A stretch of DNA of 64,000 bases from NCBI RefSeq assembly GCF_011075055.1, contig NC_058150.1:9710330-9774329 (forward strand), in the 5' to 3' direction. The notes beneath the pieces are model-generated. The model was given only the letters and a program-made list of their open reading frames with translations, searched no databases and was not told the DNA's origin. Both the position numbers and the translations under genes were made by a program. Position 1 is the stretch's first letter; each line of letters opens with the position of its first letter. Source of the DNA: Mangifera indica. Lineage: Eukaryota; Streptophyta; Magnoliopsida; Sapindales; Anacardiaceae. Positions 11,758 through 24,464 of this stretch are shown in pieces.

Positions 11758-13672
11758 TGTAACACCCTTCTCTTGATACATACCTTTACACGAAATATAT
11801 ACTTGAAGAGACGTGTCTAATTAAAACCTTACATGCAAAGAAATAATGTCAAATATGTTTTATTAATGAAAATTCCATACTCTAAAAAATGTATTTATCA
11901 CTCAATAAACATAAGTAGATAAATATGGAAAGTCAAACATTAATTAAATATGCATAATCAAATATAGTTAATGCAAAATACATGAAATATCAAATCATGA
12001 TAAAATGATGAAATCATCTTTACCCTTATGTACAATCATGAGCTAGCCTACTAGCTCCCTCACTGCTTTATAACTCTACTTGCAAAACCACACAAATAGA
12101 ACATATGACTGAAACACACTCAGTAAGTAGGTAATCTACAAAACTCAACACATAACCACGTATCGTACATAATAAAATTTACATGTCCTTTACTTCTCAA
12201 TCTATGTTGTCGCAAATGATTTTCCAGTATCTCAGATATTCATTAGAAATATCTTAGTGCCTAGTGCCTTTTTCATAATGGTAGTATCATCCTGGGTGAC
12301 TAGTTTCAAACCATTTATATTGACATCCTGGATGTCAGGTATGTGTTATCATTCATACAGTCGGGCACACCTATAATTGTTTCCATCACCAACCTTCATT
12401 AGGGCTTTATTATTGGCTTTCCTTATAGTCATCTCTTCTAGGGTAAATTAGTCATTTCCAAACTCTCATACTTATATCCGAACACCATATTTTTTTTACT
12501 AACTTCCTATGCCTATATTCTCTAGTTTCCCTAAAAGCATAAAAGTGTGTATCTTCAAGGCAAGCCACACAGTTGTATATCCTATATCACAGAGGTATAC
12601 GTCCAATCTTAAATCTACTTTCTCGTGACTTACTCTAACACAAGGAGAAAATTATCCCAATTATACAAGTCTATGTCATATGACATACAAACATGTGTTA
12701 TTGATTTTTTCGAATTCTAAATTATGTTTTTTGTGTTCTCTGGTCATCTCAATTTAATCAAAATGTTCTAGAATGCACTATAGCCTCGTTTATTATCAAA
12801 ATACATCTTAGATCCCAAAGATTATAAATTAATCTAGCATTCTACAGTCAATACAATTGTCCATCACCAAATGTTCATATAAACTTGATTCCAACTCCTA
12901 ATAGGCGCAAGCAGAACCTTAAACCCAATTTATAATCTAAATAGTGAATCTATTATCAATCTCTGATTATAATCAACCCTTGTTATTAAATCATTTTATC
13001 ATCATAAAGACAATTCCAAAACCTCAATACTAACTTCAAATCCACCGATACATGTATTCAACAATCAATATACATGATTCCCAGAGTATACATAATTAAG
13101 AATGCCCAAAATAACAAAAATTATAATCAAACATGTCGAAAATCAACCAAACGTCATAAGGATTCAAAGAAGACACTACTTTCCTTCTTTCCAACAAAGC
13201 AACGATCTTTTTGTGGCTTAAATTGCTTTTAACGATGATCCTTCACTTTTCTTAGTCTCCAAAACTCTCAAAACCTTCTTTTCTCTTTGTTTTGTTGAAG
13301 AAAATATGATCAATAATAAGTCAAACACGTTTCATGATCTTTTTATTTTCATTCCAGACAGTGTATACGGTTATATAATTAAGGCACATTTTGAAATCCT
13401 TGCAAAACGTATCCTTATCCAATATTCAAATACATTGACGATACATAAGTATGTAGACCATCATACATAAATGTGTGGATTAACCAAATTTAGTGAAATA
13501 TCAATCAACAAATGGAAAAAGATGATTTTACCATTTTTCATAACACACACGGGTGTGCAGCCTCTCTACATAGTTGTGTGCCATCAAATTAATACATATC
13601 CAATTATTCAAGTGATAATACACATATAAACAAAAGATGATAATAACATTAGACATACCTATGGGTGTTACA
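11758..13672 (-). repeat. 5' LTR of the chromovirus-like element (1915 bp)
   Basis: Bounded by a 10-base inverted repeat, TGTAACACCC at the left and GGGTGTTACA at the right. It contains repeated imperfect palindromes of the CACACGGGTGTG type, familiar from Del/Tekay-like LTRs. Its first 540 bases (minus strand) match 6600-7178. Confidence 0.85.
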
Positions 13673-15300
13673 AGAATCACATCAAATTTTGGCATGTCAA
13701 ACATAATAAGGTCAATGACTAACTCTTGGCCTCTTAACACCATTGTCTTACCTAATAGCATCAAATTACTCACTATTTTATTCCCATCAAATATCTCAAT
13801 AAATATGTTTTCAACTAATGTAGGCTTTAATACTAACTCTTAACCATACCTTATTCAATAAAGTTGTAAGCAGCACCAGAATCAATTAGTACATATAATG
13901 GACATGAATAAAAAATTAAATGACTTATCATTTCAAAAGGGCTAGTCTTAGCCTAGGTCTAAGTCAATACATACACCATAACCTGTCTTCCCCTAACAAT
14001 CTGCTTAGTTAAGGTTGGTATTGGTGTTATTATTGTCCTCCCCCAAATAACCTAGTTACTTACATTTGAAGCATCATCTCTACCCAACACAATCTCTACT
14101 ATGTCTACACCTCCACTTGTAATAAGAAAGAGGATCATCTTGCCTTGGCTAGTCCTCTTTACAAGGCTACTTATCTTGCCCTAACTTTTTACCCTTTCAG
14201 TTCTTTCTAAAACCTTTGGACTAGAAGCTCTTTTTATCCTTATAGTCACAATTACCTTTTTCACAGTTGCCACCTATAACTACTTAATCAAATCTTGAGG
14301 TTATGGCTACAAATTAGGTTTGCTCTAGAAATCCTCTATCTATGGTCATTCTCAATCTTATGGCCTTAGACCTTTAGGCTTTGTCAATGCCTCTAAATAA
14401 GAATTGAGGGTGTGATCTCCCATCATCATGCATATGGCAATGTCTGACCTTTATCCATTGATAAAAATCTCTATCTTGCCTTTATTAGTATTAATTACTC
14501 CTAAAGCATATTATTAGTATTCAATTTAGTGGAGTACTCCTTGACAATCATTTGTTATTGTCTTAAGTTGATAAACTCTTGGGCCCGTACATATAAAACA
14601 TCAATAAACAAATATTCTTTCTCAAATGCTCATATGAAATCAACCTAAATTATGTCATTGTCTAGTAGGTATCACATAATAACTACCACCAAATATATGG
14701 CACATCAAACTCTCTCACGATTTGTCATATTAAATAAACCTATGACATCTTCCACAAACTCTAACCATTTCTTAGCTAGAATAAATCTAGTTCCTCAGCC
14801 ATCTTTAAACTCAAAAGGCTAATATCTGCCAATTAAACTATAAATAGGGTAGAGTTATCCCTTGCTACCACTAGTAGCCATATTTCTCTTGACCTCCTCA
14901 CCTACTCTATCATACCAGGATGGTTGATCCACTACTAATTGTTATTCAACAAATGAAAAGACATAACTATTTGTCCCATACTCTTAGATGCCTTATGATT
15001 CTGTTAGAGAACTTCTTAAACAATATGTCGTATCATTGAGTTGTCAATTTGTGATGCTATAGATGCATTGAAGGCTCTTGGATCTCCTCAATGATATAAA
15101 GACATCTTGAACACATAAGCCTCTTGGATCTCCTCATCGTAAAATAAACATTCAAACTCAAGTAGATATACCACAATTCAAATGCAAGTTAAAATAATAC
15201 TTATAGGTGTATAGAAATTGTCTACATTGATGAGGTGTTACTAATAAACACTTATGCATTTATAGAAACTTAAACTCAACACCTTTTTTAGGTTCCCAAA
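13673..15300 (-). pseudogene. Gag-protease relic of the truncated chromovirus-like element
   Basis: On the minus strand the protease reads LGKTMVLRGQELVIDLIMFDMPKFDVIL and then runs into the inserted LTR, which shows where the nesting happened. The remaining 1.4 kb resembles the neighbour's gag region but has no usable frame. Confidence 0.65.
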
Positions 15301-15321
15301 ATCATGCTCTGATACAAAAAA

Positions 15322-17034
15322 TGTAACATCTCTTTCTAAATACATGCCCTTACCTAGAATATGAACCTAAATAGACATGTTAACTTATAATTTTTCCCCA
15401 TCATCATACAACTAATATTTTAAGAATGATTAAAACAACCCATACTCGTAAAAAGATGTAAGATGTAACTTATTAAATCAAACAACATTGACATAATAAA
15501 TAATCCAACTATCATAAATCAAATCCCAATATCAGGATGTTTGAAAACCATAATACTTAATAAATAATGCATAAGTAATAATCTTAACAAATCCTGAAAT
15601 ATATAAAACAATCAACAAGAGCAATGATTGAAATGCCACTCACTTGTGTAACATCTTAAGTTGACTTGTTGGCTCCCCTGCTACTCTGTTGATCTATAAA
15701 CCTATCTACAAAACCACAAAAAAAAACACAATAAGTGAAAAACACTTAGTAAGTAGATGACTTCTCGGTACCTTACATACAACATTAATAATAACCATAA
15801 ACCATATGTGTTTCATCCTCAATCTTATTGTGGTATTCTCATATGTTTTCCTAGTATCCCAGATGCTTATTCAAAACATTTTGACACCCAATGCCTATTC
15901 TCCAATGATAGTGTCATCCCAAATGACTAATATTAAATTATGTACATCGATGTTTTGAACACCTTGTAAAAGCACAAGACATCATAGATGCTAAACATAA
16001 AGTGCACTTTTTACACTTGTCAGTTGGGCTTTGAGCTAAGTATACTCTATCACAGGACGAATAAGACCTCGAGTCTCTCCTAATATCGTATAAGCATTTT
16101 GTGTGCTAAAATACCCATGTAAGTATGCACACGAGCAACCTAGATGCTAAAGTGCCCTACACCAATAATGCATAATAATAATTTATGTACCAGATATGTA
16201 TCAAGGTCACACAAACTAACCATATTGCTTTCATTATCATATTATAGACAACTCAGTGGCAAAAATAAAGATATATATCATTTTTAGTATTTAACTTGGA
16301 ATCACTCCTAGTAAGGTCTGTATCACCTTCTACATAATCGAGCACCCCCAAAGCATCTTTTGTGTCATCATATACATAGTTAGACATCTTTGATATAACA
16401 TCTAACTCACTTTGCCTTTGTTAGGGTCATAATCACTTTATTCCCTTATTCGTAACTTTTAAAGGTAAAATTGTCATTCCAATGACAATGGATGGGTGTG
16501 GTTTTTCCATACACCCATATATTCAAAAAGTATGAAACACACAATTGTGTCCCTTCACCACACGAGTATGTTAACCTAAACTAGTGCACACGACCATGTG
16601 TCTCATACCATACGAGCTTGTGCATTTCTCTAATATACACAGGTATGTTTCTAACCTATATGGGCGTGTGACGTCTTTTCTATAAAATACAATTTCACCT
16701 AAATCTATGATTTCTGGCCAAACCAACCAAGCCAACAAGGTTATAAGCAATCACACAACACTAGGTATATGTTTCCCATATACCAAAATATCCAGATACC
16801 TTGCAAGTACTAAAATCACAATCTCAATTTACATATGTCTAACAACAACTAGAATAGTCTACTATAATTTATAATTATTTAAGATTATAACAACATATAT
16901 TCTTCAACAATAATCAACATCACACAAACATGTATTCAATTGCCATAACTGACCATAAATAATCTTAGGAGTTCATTCCAATACATATACTTTCATCATT
17001 TACCAAAACATAAAGAAATCTCACATAATAATAT
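15322..17034 (-). repeat. 5' LTR of the truncated chromovirus-like element
   Basis: Starts TGTAACATCT directly after the primer site (GTATCAGAGCATGAT on the minus strand at 15301-15316). It carries the same cacacg-rich palindromic motifs (16490-16680) as the neighbouring LTR. It lacks a recognisable outer terminus. Confidence 0.7.
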
Positions 17035-18827
17035 TGTAACACCCACAAGTAATCTTAAGGGTATTTTGGTCTTTTTTCTTATATTTATTTAAGATTAATA
17101 ATGAGTTTTTAGTGGGGTGCATACTTGTGTATGTTGGTATACCTAACTGTGTATTGTTAACAAGATTTGAATTTGAGATAACATAAGGATCGCTATAAAA
17201 TCATAAAATACCTTAATTGTATAACGTCATACATGCTGGTGTATCATGTTTGGCAAGCAAAAGTAAAAAGGAGCGCATACCTAATTTTGAGTTATTTTAC
17301 ATTCTCAGTCACACAAATAAACGAAAAAAGGAAAAAGTTAAGAGCTCCAATCATTAGAGGGAGGTCATTAATCATTAGAAAGCCCTTGCCATGCGAAGAT
17401 TGGTGTATTCTTGGTAGCACAAGTAAGTATGGTGTTCTCATGGACTTTAAGTTGATTAATTGTGCTTATATGACATACATCCATAAGTTTAAGACTATCT
17501 AAATGCATTATGAAGATTATGATGATAATGGTGATGGTTTTCATGCCTTTAGAATGTTGATATATGTATGAACATGTGAATAGATTACTGGTGAATAATA
17601 TAAGAATTTATGTTAGGAAATTACCATGAACTAAGAATTGATCAAATGTTGTGTTTTATGTATAAAAATGTGACTATTAGGGCATTAGAGTTTTTGGGTT
17701 ATTAGAACTTAGCCAAAAATTGTAGGAAAAAGTAGGTTACGATCTCTAGTTTGCAATACATGATTGTGCAAGATAGGTTACATGTCTGTGTATCCTTTGT
17801 ATGAAAAAAGAAATTAGTGCAAAAGCCTATTTATTCTGAGGAGATGTCTACACAGTTGTGTGGTATATGACATATGCACATGTATGGTTTCCTTAAAAAT
17901 GAACACCCATGTTTGCAATAAAGAACAAGTTATGTATGATGACGATACACAAGAAGACAAATCCACATCACACCCATGTATGTATATTAAAGGATACATA
18001 AGGGTGGAAAGGAAAGACACATCTATATATGTGCCATTACAAGAACATAGGAGTGTAACTTCCATACACACACATAATAAGGGTCATCTAAGGATGGTTT
18101 TCAGTTAGTAGTCTCATAATATGCATATATGGTAAAGGAAAGACTATAACCAATTTTCTCATGTAACCAGGATATCATAGTCAGATGGTTTAATAGGCAT
18201 ATGACCTGTATGCAAAGCACAATAGTTAGTACACACGCAAGGTGTCAATTGTTTTCACTAGGGTATCAAATATATCAAGATCAACTTAGGCCTTAGTAGC
18301 ATTTATGAATGGCCTATGTATAGGGCACGAAGGTGCCAAGTATGAATATATCAAGGTTTACTAGTAAAGTGTCAACTTTAGTTTATGCTTTATACAGGGT
18401 GTTAAGAGGTCACCTACTCATTAAATTTTTTTTCACTCAAGTATTCCTTTTCTATGGTTTTGCAAGTAGAGGTGAGTAGCGGGATATACGGGAAAGCCAG
18501 CTGTCTAGCTGAGCAATTGCATAAGGGCGAGGAGCAAACAATCATTCCTGTTCATTTGATATTTACGTATTATGTTATTTCTATTGGCATTGCATGAATG
18601 TTATATGCATTATTTTTATAAGAATTCAATTATCAGACACTTGATTGATTGATTTAATAATAATTCAAGTTATTCCAGTTAATTTTAGTTCATACCTTTT
18701 TGCACACATTTAGTTAAATAATTAATATTATGTAATATTTCCACTATTTAAATTAAGAAAAAAAGTTATGCATGCCTCTTCGGGTCATATTCTATGTAGG
18801 GAAATATATTTGGAGAAGGGTGTTACA
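17035..18827 (+). repeat. Solo LTR of a chromovirus-like element
   Basis: It begins TGTAACACCCACAAG and ends GGAGAAGGGTGTTACA, the same 10-base terminal inverted repeat as the LTR at 11758-13672 but in plus orientation. No primer site follows 18827 and no internal region adjoins, so it is read as a solo LTR. The flanking pentamers (AATAT before, AATGC after) do not match well, so it may have formed by recombination rather than by simple LTR-LTR loss. Confidence 0.7.
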
Positions 18828-18945
18828 AATGCTATCTCACCAATATCTTTATAATCCCACAATAATTGTAAGAATTTGGTGAAGAAAGTGATGGAAAAAG
18901 CACATGCAAATAACAAAGATGGAAGAATCAATGTAATAAAAAAAA

Positions 18946-20213
18946 TATTGGACCCCTAATTGTTTTGATTATGTCAAAACTAAGTTTAAAGTTATTAATT
19001 TATATTTATTGAGCTAATTAAGTCTATGACATAAAATTCTTATGACTGAAAGATGGGCGATATGTATATTTTTAATCTTTTTAGATATGAGACTCTTATC
19101 CCTAAATATTGAATGCCGATTCTTTTACTCATTCTATGACTCCTTACAAGTCTAAAGCTCTAAGGAATTTTTGCCAAATAAACAAGGGCACTCGTCTCCA
19201 AAATATGGACACCCATTCCTAAATTAGGGACATTTATTCCTATGACACAGACGCCTATTCCCATGCCTGGGATACCTATTCCTTTAGTGGTTCCTTACTA
19301 GTCCCTTCCTATCTGAAACTTCTAGAATTGAATTTTAAGGGTGTAAAAAAGGACACCTATCCTAGAAAAAAGGATGTCCATCCTAAGGCTGGTGCGTTTC
19401 AAGAATTTGAACATTGGACGACAATTTCAAAGCCACCAAAGTCAGAATGTGTAAAAGGGCACTCGTCCCTCAAAATAAGATGTCCATCCCATCGTGTTTT
19501 CAAGGCCAAAACATCATTATCAAAGCTCAACGAATACATTATCCCAACCAACGGTCATTTGAGCCATTCTGACCATCTAAGACTATAAATTGAAAACTCT
19601 TTGATGGGGAAAAGGTTAGAGAATATAATGTAAAAAGCTTAAACTCATTTCTACTCTAATTTTTCACATAAGCTCATAACTCAAAATTCTTGAGAGATAT
19701 ATTTGTGCTCATTTTCTTGTATTAGCCTTGTAGAGGCATCATAAATATTATTTTTTATATTCAAACACTTGCATGAAATCCTAGATAAACTATTGTGTTA
19801 GGCATAATCTTGGAGAACTAGTGTATGTGAGTGCAATCCTGAAGAACTATTATAATGAGATGATATCTTTACGAGTGAAACTTCAAATGGGTTGCTTGAA
19901 GAAGTGGATGCAGGAAGCTTGGAGGAGAAAGCGCCAAACCACTATAAACTATTAACACTTCTATCTCTTTCTCTTTACTTTAAGTTCTATATATGTGTGT
20001 TGTGATAATTTACTAAATATTGATTTTGTTTGATTACCCTTGTTAAGATTGTTTAAGTGATTAAGTTTGATTAAATATTTGTTTGAAAGATTTTACGTTT
20101 ATATGTTTGGTTGAGCTTGTTTATAATTTTTTTCAATAGTCTTGATTTGGTTAAAGTTTTTAAATAATCTTATTCATTCCTCTCTGGGATTATTAATCAT
20201 TTGAGGTTTTTCA
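18946..20213 (+). repeat. 5' LTR of copia-related copy A
   Basis: Starts TATTGGACCCCTAATTG (damaged TGTTAGGACC) and ends GAGGTTTTTCA. It contains a run of imperfect repeats (about 19190-19300) built on a ggacacccattcc-like unit, also present in the other LTRs of the family. Confidence 0.8.
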
Positions 20214-20283
20214 ATTGGTATTAGAGCTTAGACTCTAGGTTTACAAATTCCAATGAACTTTAGATTTTAAGATCGAATTTAGA

Positions 20284-21895
20284 ATGGCTAGTGCATCTAC
20301 CTCATGTTTGGGGAAAGACACAACATTACTATACCACCATTGTTTCATGGGTTAAATTACACTTAATGGAAAATTAGAATGAAACTTCACATTCAATTGG
20401 TAGACTATAAGTTATGAAAAATCATTGAAAATGGTGATTTTATGGTTAAGGACTCTAGAACAAACTTGCCTAAAAACAAAGAAGATTTTAATAAGGAAGA
20501 TGAAAAATTAATGAATTTAAATGCAAGGTTATGAATATGTTGTTTTGTGTATTAGACTCAAACAAATTTAATCATATTTTCTCATGTGATTCAGCCCAAA
20601 AGGTATGGATTGTCCTTCAAACCACTCATAAAGGTATAAATCAAGTAAAAGGGATCAAAATCGAGTTTCTCTTTCGAGAGTATAAATTGTTCCAAATGAA
20701 TTCAGAAGAAAATATAATCGAAGTATATAAGAGATTGTCAAACTTGGTAAATGATCTTAGAGGACTTGGAAAAAAGTTTAAGACCATTAAGCTAGTGAGG
20801 AATATTCTTTGATCATTGCCAAAATCATAGAGCATGAAGGTGATTGTCATCGAAGAATTAAAAGACTTAAGCAAAATGGGCATGGATGAGCTCATTGAAT
20901 GCCTATTGACATTTGAGATAAAGAAAAAAGCCAAGGAAGAAGAGACCAAACCAAAGAAGAATATTGCCTTGAAGGTAGAAAATGATTGCGATGATTCTTC
21001 AATGGATGAGGAAGGTGTGAATGTTCTTGCAAGAAAATTCAGCAAGTTTTTGTCAACAAGTAAAGGTAAGAACTTCTCCAAATCAAAATACAATGAGGAT
21101 AATGACAATGAAATGATATGCTATGAATGTAAGAAGCCCACTCACATTCGATTAGAATGTTTAAAATTTATGAAGAGGAGGAAGGAAAAAAAGTTCAAAA
21201 AGAAAATACTTACAACCACTTGAAGCAGGAGTGACAATTCAAGTGATGAAAATGAGTCAGAGCATGAAAGAGTCAATCTATGCTTCATGGCCATGAGCGA
21301 ATCGGAGGAAGAGAGTAACAACTCTAACTCTTACTCTTTTAGTGAATTACAAGAAGCGTTTGATTGACTCACGGATGAATACAAATAGATGTGTACTAAA
21401 AATAAATCCTTGCGAAAACAATTGACATGCATTAAGAATGATCATGAAAATTTCATTTGAGAGCATGCTAAAATCAAGAAAGAACTTGAATTAGTTAAAA
21501 ATGAAAAGATTTTAGCATCAAATGAGTTAGAAAATCTTAGAAGTGAAAATGATGCATTACATATGAAAATATCTAACTTAAATGAGATTTTGGATAAATC
21601 CAAAATAGGCACAAAAAGATTAGATGAGATGCTTGCAGCTAAAAGATGTGCATTAAATAAGGAATACCTGGGATATAATGGAAATAATCTTTTTGTTAAA
21701 ACATATAGCCTATTGAAAAATGATCATTCATTGCATTTAAAATGCAAGTTTTGTGCTTTTATTAGTCATAATATTGGAAAGTGTCCAATTAAGAATGGCA
21801 AACCATTTAAGGTAAAGAAAGTTTGAGTTCCTAAAGAGACATTGAAGACTAACCTTGATGGACTTAAAACCATTTGGGTACCAAAGATGTCTTGA
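20284..21895 (+). pseudogene. Copia-type gag with two zinc knuckles, copy A
   Basis: Starts at the ATG at 20284, after the primer site. The first part corresponds to the UBN2-type gag domain of Ty1/copia elements (WKIRMKLHIQ, then MNMLFCVLDSNKFNHIFSCDS). A first knuckle CYECKKPTHIRLEC (CX2CX4HX4C) lies near 21119-21160. A charged, coiled-coil-like stretch follows, then a second knuckle CKFCAFISHNIGKC near 21745-21790. The frame closes in IWVPKMS with a stop near 21895, where related autonomous elements would continue into protease. Several stops and frameshifts break it. Confidence 0.75.
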
Positions 21896-23258
21896 ATTCT
21901 TTTATAGGTGTGTCTTGTAGCATTGAAATCAAATGGTACAAAATGATGGCTATGCAAGGCACATATTCGAGTAATGGAGATAGGAGTATCAAAGTACTTT
22001 GAAAGTTTAAATTTCTTCAAGTTAAAAGCTTAAGACGTCAAGTAAGTACCTAAACTCTCATTTAAATTCAATAACCATATAATTTGAATTTGACTATTGA
22101 TTGGTTGTTTAAATGTATATTCCTTGATATATTTTTGGTTGAATCCTCATTAATGTGATGATGATAATATTTGAATAATGCATTTGAATTGATTAAGTGA
22201 TTTCATGTGTATCCTAGTAAATATGTGATGATATAGATGTATTTTTTAATTGGTATCTATCTTAGGTACTTTGATTTGATACATAATTCATTTGTCTCAT
22301 TGCATGGTTTTAAATTCAAAATTCTTGAAAAGTCATGTGTCTCTTTATATAAATATCTATTCATTATTTTTTGGCCAATCATTTGCTAATGGTTTCTCAA
22401 ATTTAAATTTTTGCATATCATGACTCTTTAAGAAATATGTTCTTTTTATAGTAATCAAATGTATCTCATGTTGGTTATCATGTTTAGAAGAGTATCATAC
22501 TTATATTTATTGATGATGATTGATTAAATAGCTTTTGGAATCATAATTTTAAACAATGAGTTGTGATGAAATGATTATGGATATATTTTTGGATGTGTGT
22601 TATTTGAATATTGCATGTTTGATAGATAGATATAAAGGTAAATAGATAATATCTCCTCTTGATTCACTCTTGATAAATAGATTTTAATGCCTTTTGTTCA
22701 TGTTGATTAACTTGAAATTGAATTATTGAACTTCATGTGGTATTTGTAGATTGAAATTGAGGTAAATTCTTAAGATTAAATTGATGGTGTTTAGAAAGAA
22801 GTTTGGATGAATTGAATGGATTTTATTGGAATGAATTCTTTTATATTTGTTGTTGATTGAAAAAGTGATTTATCAAAAATTTAGAGGAACTAGGCTGAAT
22901 TTTTCCAAAATCTTGTCATATGAAATTTCTTTAACACCAACGCTTAGTAAATATTTTTTGTTAAAGTAAGGGGAAGCATATAGACAATAACTAAAGGGAT
23001 AAAGTTTTCAAATTGGTATTGTGCTTTAATTTATCTTTCCTGTATTATTATTTTTTATTTATGAGAAAAAGGATGAGAGATTGGTTAAGTTTAAATGGGT
23101 TTATAAAATGAAAATGAAAAAAAAAAGGGAGATGCCAAATTGAATTGTATTGTTAATAAAATGGGAAGTTCTAAATTCTTTGTAAAGTTTTTCAATCTCT
23201 TTAAATTGTTTTTTAATACTTAAACTTGAATTTTATTACCAATCAAAAAATGGGAGAT
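21896..23258 (+). other. Non-coding interior of copia-related copy A
   Basis: About 1.36 kb of AT-rich sequence between the gag stop and the 3' LTR. No pol domain can be recognised in any frame. The first part (for example GATTGATTGGTTGTTT) is shared with copy B, so the lack of pol was present in the common ancestor of both copies. Confidence 0.6.
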
Positions 23259-24464
23259 TGTTAGGACCTTAGGTGTTTTGATTATATCGAAACTAAGTTT
23301 AAAGTCGTTAATTTACATTTATTAAGCTAATTAAACCCATGACATAAAATTCTTATGACCAAAAGATGGACAAAATATATGTTTTTCATTTTTTCAGATA
23401 TAAGACTCCTGTACCCAAATGTGGCATGTTGGTTCTTTTACTCATCCCATGATTGTCCTTTTAAGTCTAGAGCTCTCAGAAATTTTTGTCAGATGAATAG
23501 GGATGTCTGTCCCCAAAATAGGTACGTCTATTCCTAAATCAAAGATACCCATTCCTCTAGCAATCTTTTACTAGTCCTTTCCTATCTGAAGCTTCTAGAA
23601 TTGAATTCTAAAGGTGCAAAAAAGGATGCCCATCCCTAAAATGGCACATTTCAATAATTTGACTATTAAACAACAATTTCAAAGCCACCAAAGTTAGAAT
23701 GTGTAAAAGGATGTCTGTCCCTCAAAATAGGACGTCTATCTCATCATGTTTTCAAGGTCAAACATCATTATCAAAGCTCAACAGATATATTATCCCAACC
23801 AATGGTCATTTAAGCCATTCCAACCATCCAAGACTATAAATTGAAAACTCTTTGATAAGAAATAGGTTAGAGAATATAATGTAAAAAGTTTAAAATCATT
23901 TCTTCTTTAATTTCTCATATAAGCTCATAACTCAAAATTCTTAAGAGATACATTTGTGCTCATTTTCTTATATTAGCCTTGTAAAGGCATTCACAAATAT
24001 TATTTTTTATATTCAAACACTTAGGTGAAATTTCAGATAAACTATTGTGATGGGCACAATCCTAGAAAACTAGTGTACATAGGTGAAATCCTGAATAACT
24101 ATTGTAAAGAGACGATATCTTTACAAGTGAAACTTCAAACGGGTTGCTTAAAGAAGTGGACGTAAGAGACTTGGAAGAGAAAGCTTCAAACCATTACAAA
24201 CTATTGAGTATTTCTATCTCTTTTTCTTTACCTTAAGTTTCATATATGTGTGTTGTGATAATTTGTTGAATATTAATTTTGTTTGATTACCTTGTTAAGA
24301 TTGCTTAAGTAATTGATTTTGATTAAATATTTGTTTGAAAGATTTTACGTTTATATGTTTGGTTAAGCTTGTTTATAAATTTGTTCAAAAGTTTTGACTT
24401 GTTTAAAGTTTTTAAGTAATCTTATTTACCCCCTCTAGGATAATTAGTCATTTGAGGTTTTTCA
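23259..24464 (+). repeat. 3' LTR of copia-related copy A
   Basis: Starts TGTTAGGACCTTAGGTG and ends GAGGTTTTTCA; aligns along its length with 18946-20213. The short open frame at 23355-23537 is an accident. Confidence 0.85.

Larger units (their letters stand above)
6591..13672 (-). mobile_element. Chromovirus-like Ty3/gypsy element (Del/Tekay-like), degenerate
   Basis: Two LTR regions bracket a 4.6-kb internal region on the minus strand: a full 5' LTR (11758-13672) and the start of the 3' LTR (6591-7178). About 6600-7170 aligns by eye with about 13125-13665 (shared runs such as CTCCAAAACTCTCAAAACCTT). An initiator-Met-type primer site lies inside the 5' LTR, a purine-rich tract lies beside the 3' LTR, and gag, protease, RT-RH and integrase remnants follow in order. 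The rest of the 3' LTR has been displaced by the Athila insertion. The 5' LTR outer edge interrupts a related element's protease region at 13672/13673. Confidence 0.85.
13673..17034 (-). mobile_element. Second chromovirus-like element, truncated
   Basis: A minus-strand element of the same type as its neighbour: LTR (15322-17034), initiator-Met-type primer site at 15301-15316, a decayed gag and the start of protease. It is cut at 13672 by the neighbouring element, whose LTR lies in the protease region. Its remaining part would be left of the window. The outer LTR end is lost or masked by the solo LTR at 17035. Confidence 0.75.
18946..24464 (+). mobile_element. Pol-less Ty1/copia-related element, copy A
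   Basis: Two LTRs of about 1.2 kb (18946-20213 and 23259-24464) bracket a 3-kb interior with an initiator-Met-type primer site (TGGTATTAGAGC from 20217), a decayed gag and then about 1.3 kb without coding capacity. A purine-rich tract (AATGGGAGA) sits just before the 3' LTR. No protease, integrase, RT or RNase H is visible. Flanks AAAAA and AAAAC could be a target duplication but are too simple to prove it. It shares LTR and gag with copy B at 28505-32280. Confidence 0.85.

Noticed and set aside
20641..21108. 155-codon minus-strand frame
   Set aside because: It is a shadow of the copia-type gag on the plus strand, whose zinc knuckle and coiled-coil wording are recognisable.
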